Origin: JAWODU01 sp046483125
GTDB taxonomy: Bacteria > Verrucomicrobiota > Kiritimatiellia > UBA8416 > JAWODU01
Direction of reading: 5' to 3'
Length of the DNA stretch: 5,336 bases
NCBI GenBank assembly: GCA_046483125.1
Contig: JAWODU010000109.1
Coordinates: 1 to 5,336 of the forward strand
Shown here: one piece after another, positions 1 through 5,336 of the stretch
How positions within the stretch are numbered: the stretch's first letter is position 1
Layout of the letters: the number at the start of each line of letters is the position of its first letter
Position numbers and translations under genes: made by a program
The notes under the pieces: model-generated
The model's input: the letters and a program-made list of their open reading frames with translations, nothing else
Told to the model about the DNA's origin: nothing
Database searches by the model: none

Positions 1-2115
1 TGTTCTTTCGTGGTCCTCGGCCTGTACGGTCCGGAAAGCGTCTTTCCTGCCTGCCAGGCGCCTGTCAAAAGGGAAGTCGGCTTTCAGGCCTATTCTCCGG
101 GTATTGATCCGCTGAAATCCGGTTTTGAACGCGGGGGAATCAGGCTTGAGGGCGTAGTCGGTATATACGGCGGCATGGACGGGATTTTTCCGGTCAAATT
201 TCGGGTCCGCCTGGATGCTGTTTGCCTCCCTGCCCTCCCGGACGTACTTTTCGATTCGAGAATGCGCGGGATAGATAACGTTGCGGTCGGCTTCCTTCAG
301 GAGAGGCATTCGGGCGGTTTCCCGGACACTTTTCGAAAAGACCTCGTTGGGGTCTGTTTCATGCCGCTCGTGATAAAGCAAGGAAGCGGGCCGGAAAAAG
401 ATATTGCGCCGTACCGCGATATTTCCCGCGGGCTCCCAGTAACGCCCGTACATTATGGTCATGCCGATCGAGCAATCTGCCACTATATTATTTTCGAACA
501 CGTTGTTAACGCTCTTCATCAATATGACAGCCGTGCGGTTGCCGCCCCTGCACTGGTATATGATGTTGCGGCGTATGGCGAGGTGATGCGACGCGTCGTC
601 GGGATAAAGCTGGAATGCCCATTCGTTCCGGTTCACAGCCAGGTCGAGGTCATGCACGGCGTTGTTTTCCCACACGTTTCCGCGGCCCGAACCCCAGGAC
701 TCTATGGCGCCGTAGTCCGAACTGTCCCTGCACACGTTATGGATTTCATTGTACCTTATCACGTTGTTCCGCGTGTGAAGAAAATCAAACTGATTCCGGA
801 AAGTCACCTTCCTGCCGTAAAGCTTTTTCGGCAGTTTCCCGTAGCACTCTCCCTTGTATGAGATTCCATAGCGCGGCATCTTCGCTATCACGTTGTGCGA
901 GATTTCATTGTCCCCGCTCTGGTAAAACTGCACACCACAGCCGTGCCCCACGAGCTTCCCGCAATCGTATATCACGTTGTTTGAAACAAGATGGTTCCTA
1001 TTCACGTACGAAGCCGCGGCGGACCTGAAGGGGCCGCGTCCGGGTTCCCATCCGTTCATGTACACCCCGCCGAAACCCGAATCTTCAATCCAGCACCCGT
1101 AAACCGAACATTTTTTCGCGCCGTGGTTCATGTAAACGCCGGCTACGCCCGCGCCGAGAATGCGGCAGAATTTCAGCTCTATACGTTCGGCATTTTCAAT
1201 ATGAACAGCGCCATGGCGGGCGTAGCGCGGCATCGCGTTGTGGTGTCCCCCGGCGCCCGGCGCCTCCCATTTTTCCGTAAAGTCCGAGGCCCTGAAGGTG
1301 ATGCCTTCGAACCTGATGCCCGTTACCGGCTCGCCGGGCGAGGAACCCCGAACGTCAAGAATCCGTTTCGCGCGCGGGGTTACAATAAGCTGTTCTTCGA
1401 TGGGAAGCCGGCGCGGGCGGTAATACAGGTATCCCCGTTGCCTGCTCAGGCACCATTCCCCGGGCTCGCTTAAAAGTTCGGGGACGCCTTCCAGGTACAC
1501 GCGCCGGTTCAGGTCAGCCCAGTCCACGCCGCCCTCTTCCAGGGTAAGCGTGCGCTTCCGCCTGTTGACCCTTTTGACTTTTCTGGTTTCCGAAAACCAG
1601 TCACGGCCCACGAAACCGAAGACCCGCGCCCCTGAAAAATCGTAGTCAATCCACCTGTCCGGAATTCTTACCGTGGTATTGTCTATGACCCTCAGCCTGC
1701 CCCCGTAGCCGCGCCCTTCCTTCGGGTACCGCGCCATTACCGCGCTTTCCCCGTTTTCATACAGCCTGAAAAAGGGTTTCTCGGGATTTACTTTCGCGCG
1801 GTAAACATCCCCCCGCAGTTTTTCCCATTTGTTTACGGGTATACCTCCGTATACAACCGGCTTCTTCCCCGGCGCCGTTTTGTATATAACCTTGTGACCG
1901 TTGCGGCCCGAATCCCGTTCGTCGAACCTCAGCGGTTTCGCAAGGAACCACGTCCCGGAATCAAGAAACACGAAAACGTCGCGCTGCATGCCGCCGCTGA
2001 TCGTTTCGCGAACGGCGTTTCTCGCGCGAGTGAGAGAAAAGAAAGGTCTGGATTTTGTGCCGGGGCCGCGGTCACTGCCGGCGGGTGAAACGTAAAATCT
2101 GGTCCTTCTGTCCAT
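1..2115 (-). CDS. Right-handed parallel beta-helix protein, possible GH141-like glycoside hydrolase (3' end beyond window)
   Basis: A 705-codon frame runs uninterrupted from ATG 2115 to the window edge with no stop, so the C-terminus is missing. The N-terminus has F7-Y-V-S-P-x-G-S-D15 and P-G-T20, a motif typical of beta-helix enzymes of the DUF1565/GH141 kind. L118-Y-E-N-G122 and M127-A-R-Y-P131 follow. Residues about 295-600 form repeated coils with N-N-V-I, H-N-V-I, N-N-A-V, R-N-I-I, N-N-I-V and R-N-I-F ladders. A conserved acidic patch, D464-S-S-D-Y-G-A-I-E472, lies where such enzymes keep active-site carboxylates. D637-P-K-F640 and L656-K-P-D-S-P-A-F663 mark the usual end of the helix, so little of the core is probably lost. 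There is no signal peptide. The ATG is 7 bp after the kinase stop with only a weak GAAG upstream, suggesting translational coupling. GH141 members include an alpha-L-fucosidase and a xylanase, but assignment here is tentative; a lyase or epimerase is possible. Confidence 0.88.
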   Translation of the reverse strand, partial: MDRRTRFYVSPAGSDRGPGTKSRPFFSLTRARNAVRETISGGMQRDVFVFLDSGTWFLAKPLRFDERDSGRNGHKVIYKTAPGKKPVVYGGIPVNKWEKLRGDVYRAKVNPEKPFFRLYENGESAVMARYPKEGRGYGGRLRVIDNTTVRIPDRWIDYDFSGARVFGFVGRDWFSETRKVKRVNRRKRTLTLEEGGVDWADLNRRVYLEGVPELLSEPGEWCLSRQRGYLYYRPRRLPIEEQLIVTPRAKRILDVRGSSPGEPVTGIRFEGITFRASDFTEKWEAPGAGGHHNAMPRYARHGAVHIENAERIELKFCRILGAGVAGVYMNHGAKKCSVYGCWIEDSGFGGVYMNGWEPGRGPFRSAAASYVNRNHLVSNNVIYDCGKLVGHGCGVQFYQSGDNEISHNVIAKMPRYGISYKGECYGKLPKKLYGRKVTFRNQFDFLHTRNNVIRYNEIHNVCRDSSDYGAIESWGSGRGNVWENNAVHDLDLAVNRNEWAFQLYPDDASHHLAIRRNIIYQCRGGNRTAVILMKSVNNVFENNIVADCSIGMTIMYGRYWEPAGNIAVRRNIFFRPASLLYHERHETDPNEVFSKSVRETARMPLLKEADRNVIYPAHSRIEKYVREGREANSIQADPKFDRKNPVHAAVYTDYALKPDSPAFKTGFQRINTRRIGLKADFPFDRRLAGRKDAFRTVQAEDHERT

Positions 2116-2122
2116 CCGCGCT

Positions 2123-3331
2123 TCAACCCGTGTTCGCGGGTCCCAGATGGAATTCCCCGTCGTACGACCAGCCCGGCTCTTCAATATCCATGGTCTTTGT
2201 CTTCCAGCCGGCTTCGACACGGCGTTTCAAATCGTCGAATCCCCTGTTCCAGCTGAGGCCGTCGGGAACCGTCACGTTCATGCTTCCCGCCGCGTTCCCG
2301 TAACGCAGACAGTCTTCCGCGCTGTGGCCCCACACGAACGCCGCAAGGAAACCCGCAATCGCGGAATCACCCGAACCCAGGGCCCCCACGAACTTCTCTT
2401 CCTCGTAAACGGGAAACCACATTTCCCGGTTTGCCCAGTTTGAAGTATCGGCCGGGGCCGCGGCGCCGAATTTTTTCAACCTGGATTCATCTCCGGTCCG
2501 CAGGTAGAGCCCCCTGTGCCCGCACTTTATCATGGCGGCCCCCGCGCCCATGCGCACCAGTTCTTCTCCCATCCCCGATATTTCCGCCACGCTCATGTGG
2601 TCCAGCACGCTGTCTTTGGGCCCGAGCTTCTTCTTTTTTTTCAGGAATTCCTCCCTGTGCAGGAAAAAAAACAATTCTTCGGCGCTGGGCACCATGATAT
2701 CGGCAAGCGGCACCCACTTCTCCAGGATAGCCCGCCAGTCCAGTCCTCCCATGTAACTGTCGGTATCGGGCAGGGACAGATCGAGCGCCACCGTCGCGTC
2801 CAGACTGCGCATCTTTTCCATGATACGGGCCAACTCGGCTCCAGTGTCCTCGCATATCCGGCGCATCCACGGCGGATATCCGAAAAGAACAAGTCTTGAG
2901 CGTGATACAATGTCAAAATCCATGTCCTCAAGGCCGAAAGTATCGTTAGCGCCGCAGTGGTGCAGGTAGAACCTGTCTATGCCCGGGATGCAGACTGCCA
3001 CGGTGTATGAGGTGGATTCTCCATCAACCGCTTTTATGCCTTCAAAACGGCCCTCGTGGATCTCGTACCACCGGGATATCATTTTCCCGAAGTCGTCCCT
3101 GCCTATTTTGCCGATAAGCTCCGTTTTGACACCAAGCCGCTTTATTGAAACTCCCGCGTTGGTTACCGGCCCGCCCGCGGCCACGACACAGGGCCCCATA
3201 TTGATCATTTTGCCGGGTACGAGAACGTCGGTAATGCTGTCCACTTCCCGGTCGATCATAAACTGCGGAATAATATCCAGGCAGGTATGCCCCGCCGCCG
3301 TAATCTCAAGGTCTTTTCCTGTTTCACTCAT
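2123..3331 (-). CDS. PfkB/ribokinase-family carbohydrate kinase
   Basis: 402 residues, expected to transfer phosphate from ATP to a sugar or nucleoside hydroxyl in the cytoplasm. The first PfkB signature is visible as G53-G-P-V-T-N58 followed by RLG and IGKIGRDDFG (73-82). The ATP-side P-S-A-E-E (215-219) stands where the family usually has P-N-x-x-E. The second signature is G-A-L-G-S-G-D-S, with the anion-hole G-S-G-D and catalytic base D322. The protein is longer than the usual 300-350 residues: a Lys-rich insert (K231-K235 and flanks to about 255) follows the P-S-A-E-E motif, and a tail of about 40 residues follows the kinase core. The ATG lies 19 bp after the GH3 stop, with AGGGAAAG about 10 nt upstream as a modest ribosome-binding site. 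Its place between two glycan-active genes suggests it phosphorylates a sugar they release; the substrate cannot be assigned. Confidence 0.93.
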   Translation of the reverse strand: MSETGKDLEITAAGHTCLDIIPQFMIDREVDSITDVLVPGKMINMGPCVVAAGGPVTNAGVSIKRLGVKTELIGKIGRDDFGKMISRWYEIHEGRFEGIKAVDGESTSYTVAVCIPGIDRFYLHHCGANDTFGLEDMDFDIVSRSRLVLFGYPPWMRRICEDTGAELARIMEKMRSLDATVALDLSLPDTDSYMGGLDWRAILEKWVPLADIMVPSAEELFFFLHREEFLKKKKKLGPKDSVLDHMSVAEISGMGEELVRMGAGAAMIKCGHRGLYLRTGDESRLKKFGAAAPADTSNWANREMWFPVYEEEKFVGALGSGDSAIAGFLAAFVWGHSAEDCLRYGNAAGSMNVTVPDGLSWNRGFDDLKRRVEAGWKTKTMDIEEPGWSYDGEFHLGPANTG

Positions 3332-3350
3332 GTTCGATGGTCTTTCCCTG

Positions 3351-5057
3351 TCAGGACCCGAAAAGCCTGCGCGCCGTCTCCGCGTAAGATTCGGGCGAAG
3401 AACTGTAGTTAATTATCACCGTTTTGTATTCCGGAAGCACCGTGAACGGAAAAGGAGCGTTGGTCACAACTACCACGGGTTTACCCCATCCGTGAATTTC
3501 CTTTACGAATTCATTACCGTAACCCACGCGACGGTTGTAATAATTCGTTACTATGAACATATCCGCTTCATCCCGCCGCGCACGCACTCTTTCCCGGTCC
3601 GCTTCCACGTAGTGAAGCGTGCACTCCACGACGCCAACGTTGTCGGAATGTTCCAGGCACTTTTCCCACAACAGGCTCGGATGGCACTGCTGGATGTTTG
3701 TGAACTCGTGAAGCGGGTTCACCTGTTCGACCAGAAGTATAAACCTGTCCCCCGGAAGGGGCAGAAGGTCCGCTTCGTCCCTGATTACGCGCACCGACCG
3801 GTTGCCCGATTCGATCGATATTCGCTCCACTTCCGGGTCCCTGATGCCCTCGGAAGCTTTGCCGGGATCGCGGACCGTACGGTCCCCCTCGAAGAAACCG
3901 TAATCGTATTTAACCGAGAGAGTCCTCCTGACGGCGTCGTTGATGCGTTCCTCGGCAATGGTGCCGTCTTCAACCGCCCGGACCAGCGCCGGGAACGCCT
4001 CGTCTATGATGCCGCCCTCGTCGCGGAACAGTATCTGGTCGCCCCCCGCGTTGATGGCCAGAATACAGGCTTCCGGAACATCGAAACGTTCAATTATTCC
4101 CCCCATGGTGATTTCATCCAGAATAACACACCCTTCAAAACCCAGTTCCTCCTTGAGAATGCCGGTAGTGATCTTCCTGGAGAGCGTCGCCGGGTAATCC
4201 GGATCTATCTGAGGATACAGCGTGTGCGCCGTCATCACGGAAGGAAGGCCCGCCTTGAACAGTTCCCTGTACGGCGCCAGGTGCACCGAAGAGAGTTCCT
4301 CCTTTGATATGTCTATCACCGGAAGGCCCCGGTGAGAATCCGCCACGCTCGCCCCCCGGCCGGGAAAGTGTTTGCCACTGCAGATCATTCCCGCGTCCCT
4401 GTATCCCTGAAGCGCCCGGAGCGACATTTCAATCACAACATCCGGGTCGTCCGACCAGCTCCTGGTGCCTATCTCAGGGTTCATGGGGTTCGTGTTGACG
4501 TCAACGCACATGGAATAAGTCCAGTCAAAGCCGAGAGGAAGAGTCTGTCTTGCCACCGCCCACGGCACGTCATGGGCGAACTGTTTGTCGCCGAGTTGTG
4601 TAATGCCCCAGTATGTCGGCATGAAGCGGTAACCGTCCCGGTAGTATTCCGCGCTCTGGTCGCCCTCGTCGTCAAACGAAAGATACAGGCAAATGCCGTT
4701 GTTACTCTCGATCGAGGCTTTCTTGAGGCGGTTGATCACCTCGCAGTATTCCTCGTTCCTGAAAAAAGGACACGGAATGTCCGTCAGGAAATCGCGGTTG
4801 GTGCCCTTCATCAGCCGGATCATCCTGGTCCTGGCGTATTCGACATTGGTCCCCCCGGGATCGTGAACTGCGGTCCGAATACGCCATTTCAGACCCCCGG
4901 CGAGTCCCGCGGGGTGATACTCCCGGATTTTCCTGATGGTTTCGGGCGTAATGATCGTGCTTACAAAGCCAAGCACCAGGCACTGCCCCACCTTCTGCTC
5001 CACGCTCATGCCCGAAAGCAGGTCTTCGATAAAGGTTTTCTTTTCTTCGACGTCCAT
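3351..5057 (-). CDS. GH3-family glycosidase, beta-N-acetylglucosaminidase (NagZ-like) type, two-domain, cytoplasmic
   Basis: 568 residues. The N-terminal GH3 barrel (about 1-390) opens with MSVEQKVGQ. It carries D129-D-E-G132, the N-P-x-x-G-x-R-S region with R199, K229-H-F-P-G-R-G235, the D240-S-H242 dyad and D314 within VILDE. In NagZ-type GH3 enzymes the Asp-His dyad serves as general acid/base and the barrel-end Asp is the nucleophile, so both catalytic elements appear intact. A second, alpha/beta domain (about 395-568) ends in the Y-x-x-S-P-E-S-Y-A-E-T-A-R-R-L-F-G pattern common to two-domain bacterial GH3 N-acetylglucosaminidases, unlike single-domain NagZ of about 340 residues. No signal peptide is seen. 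I chose ATG 5057 because GGAGGG sits 5 nt upstream and the start matches the family N-terminus; ATG 5084, ATG 5099 or TTG 5126 are possible. Oddities are G-R-G for the usual G-H-G, L-D-E for the usual S-D-D, and DDEGD for DxEGG. Family is firm; substrate is inferred, and phosphorolysis rather than hydrolysis is possible. Confidence 0.9.
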   Translation of the reverse strand: MDVEEKKTFIEDLLSGMSVEQKVGQCLVLGFVSTIITPETIRKIREYHPAGLAGGLKWRIRTAVHDPGGTNVEYARTRMIRLMKGTNRDFLTDIPCPFFRNEEYCEVINRLKKASIESNNGICLYLSFDDEGDQSAEYYRDGYRFMPTYWGITQLGDKQFAHDVPWAVARQTLPLGFDWTYSMCVDVNTNPMNPEIGTRSWSDDPDVVIEMSLRALQGYRDAGMICSGKHFPGRGASVADSHRGLPVIDISKEELSSVHLAPYRELFKAGLPSVMTAHTLYPQIDPDYPATLSRKITTGILKEELGFEGCVILDEITMGGIIERFDVPEACILAINAGGDQILFRDEGGIIDEAFPALVRAVEDGTIAEERINDAVRRTLSVKYDYGFFEGDRTVRDPGKASEGIRDPEVERISIESGNRSVRVIRDEADLLPLPGDRFILLVEQVNPLHEFTNIQQCHPSLLWEKCLEHSDNVGVVECTLHYVEADRERVRARRDEADMFIVTNYYNRRVGYGNEFVKEIHGWGKPVVVVTNAPFPFTVLPEYKTVIINYSSSPESYAETARRLFGS

Positions 5058-5061
5058 TTCA

Positions 5062-5067
5062 CCCTCC
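5062..5067 (-). promoter_or_regulatory. Strong ribosome-binding site that fixes the GH3 start
   Basis: On the minus strand GGAGGG lies 5 nt before ATG 5057 and is the best Shine-Dalgarno match among the possible starts. The in-frame ATG at 5084 has a weaker GAGAGG at a similar distance; ATG 5099 and TTG 5126 have nothing convincing. Choosing 5057 removes 23 residues that have no counterpart in the family. Confidence 0.65.
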
Positions 5068-5082
5068 GCGCGTTCAGCCGAC

Positions 5083-5111
5083 ATGATGGCCTCTCGCATC
5101 CCCGATGTCAA
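5083..5111 (-). promoter_or_regulatory. Candidate sigma70-type promoter for the operon
   Basis: Reading the minus strand, a perfect TTGACA (5111-5106) is followed after exactly 17 nt by CATCAT (5088-5083), which matches TATAAT at 4 of 6 positions. Transcription would begin near 5076, leaving a leader of about 20 nt that contains the GGAGGG site before ATG 5057. This would exclude the upstream starts. The -10 is weak and the organism's promoter consensus is unknown, so this is a pattern match only. Confidence 0.3.
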
Positions 5112-5115
5112 TGAC

Positions 5116-5151
5116 GGGTATCTCAAAAGCGGGGTATCTCAAAAGCGGGGT
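5116..5151. repeat. 16-bp perfect tandem direct repeat, two copies plus the start of a third
   Basis: The unit GGGTATCTCAAAAGCG occupies 5116-5131 and again 5132-5147 without a mismatch, then GGGT (5148-5151) begins a third copy that diverges. The block lies 4 bp upstream of the candidate operon -35 box and runs directly into the GGGGTCAGAGTACC tag. Such short tandem units could be operator-like sites or duplicated ends of a mobile repeat; the second fits the neighbouring tag better. Confidence 0.75.
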
Positions 5152-5180
5152 CAGAGTACCAGGAAAAGGTCAACAGTAAA
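5147..5180. mobile_element. Possible remnant end of a RAYT/REP-type mobile sequence
   Basis: GGGGTCAGAGTACC (5147-5160) followed by an A-rich AGGAAAAGGT resembles, from memory, a short tag that recurs near REP-associated tyrosine transposase genes and their scattered repeats in many bacterial genomes. No transposase frame is present in the window. The tag sits between the 16-bp tandem repeat and an AT-rich non-coding stretch, as a repeat end would. This is recall-based recognition, not a demonstrated match. Confidence 0.3.
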
Positions 5181-5284
5181 TTCTGATTAATTTTGAGACA
5201 AGAATATCCCTGTCCCTCTTGCGGCTGTTTTTTCAGACATTGCTTTTAGAGGGTTTGCAGGTTTTATGAAAGAGTAAGGGTTGT
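5181..5284. other. AT-rich intergenic stretch with no supported gene
   Basis: This stretch is clearly richer in A and T than the genes to its left. I see a small AAATT/AATTT inverted repeat (5178-5182 and 5189-5193) with a 6-nt loop, but no hairpin followed by a T-run that would make a convincing terminator. Short frames on both strands are too short and lack starts or ribosome-binding sites. Confidence 0.4.
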
Positions 5285-5336
5285 ACGGATCAAGAGCAGC
5301 GGAGGTCCGGCGTAGCCGGTGGCGGAAGCTGTCCGT
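5285..5336. repeat. Three-tier imperfect palindrome, REP-like, at the window edge
   Basis: The sequence can fold on itself in three nested stems. ACGGA (5285-5289) pairs with TCCGT (5332-5336), CAGC (5297-5300) with GCTG (5328-5331), and CCGGC (5307-5311) with GCCGG (5315-5319) around a GTA loop. The 3' arm is continuous across the first two stems, while the 5' arm has a 7-nt bulge. This bulged GC-rich architecture is like REP/BIME elements and other single-strand-recognised sites. The pairings may extend past the window edge. It may belong with the tag at 5147-5160. Confidence 0.5.

Noticed and set aside
10..861. Plus-strand 283-codon open frame
   Set aside because: It lies antisense to the beta-helix gene, whose minus-strand translation shows clear coil repeats and family motifs; the plus-strand translation has no recognisable pattern.
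2487..2870. Minus-strand 127-codon frame inside the kinase gene, reachable by slippage at the homopolymers
   Set aside because: Its translation is rich in R, G and H without family pattern; the kinase frame is continuous across the tracts, so there is no sign of programmed frameshifting.
2979..4307. Plus-strand 442-codon open frame
   Set aside because: It crosses the junction of the kinase and GH3 genes on the opposite strand and its translation shows no domain pattern; the minus-strand products are unmistakable.
4332..5114. Plus-strand 260-codon open frame
   Set aside because: Antisense shadow of the GH3 gene, an expected result of GC-rich codon usage.
5225..5236. CTG-TTTTTT-CAG as a possible terminator
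   Set aside because: The stem is only 3 bp and the T-run is the loop rather than following a hairpin.
5187..5336. Minus-strand open frame entering from the right edge (49 codons, TAA at 5187-5189), which could be the tail of an upstream gene
   Set aside because: It overlaps the palindrome, is short, and has no recognisable motif; being open over 49 codons at an edge is not enough evidence. Extending the sequence would settle it.
5285..5336. Integron attC site
   Set aside because: The palindrome lacks the RYYYAAC and GTTRRRY core boxes, and no integrase or cassette structure is present.

Overview
The window carries a minus-strand operon of three genes, read from the right edge toward the left edge. 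In transcription order they are: a GH3-family glycosidase of the N-acetylglucosaminidase (NagZ-like) type at 5057-3351, a PfkB/ribokinase-family sugar kinase at 3331-2123, and a large right-handed parallel beta-helix protein at 2115-1. The third gene has no stop codon inside the window, so its 3' end is missing. The gaps are 19 bp and 7 bp, no terminator lies between the genes, and all three share strand and base composition, so a single transcript is very likely.

None of the three predicted proteins begins with a recognisable signal peptide or membrane segment. The simplest reading (inference) is a cytoplasmic route. An imported oligosaccharide or glycoconjugate would be cleaved by the GH3 enzyme and perhaps by the beta-helix protein, which resembles GH141-type polysaccharide-active enzymes. 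The released sugar would then be trapped by the kinase. The substrate cannot be read from the sequence.

The right end (about 5112-5336) is different in character: non-coding and partly AT-rich. It holds a perfect 16-bp tandem repeat, then a GGGGTCAGAGTACC tag of a kind I associate with RAYT/REP-type mobile sequences, and at the window edge a three-tier imperfect palindrome. The repeat block ends only a few bases upstream of a candidate promoter for the operon.

The organism cannot be named. The fairly GC-rich coding sequence and this protein combination suit glycan-degrading bacteria such as the Planctomycetes/Lentisphaerae/Kiritimatiellota group or Spirochaetes, often seen as metagenome-assembled genomes. 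That is a weak inference from family impressions. The long plus-strand open frames in the window are antisense shadows of these three genes.
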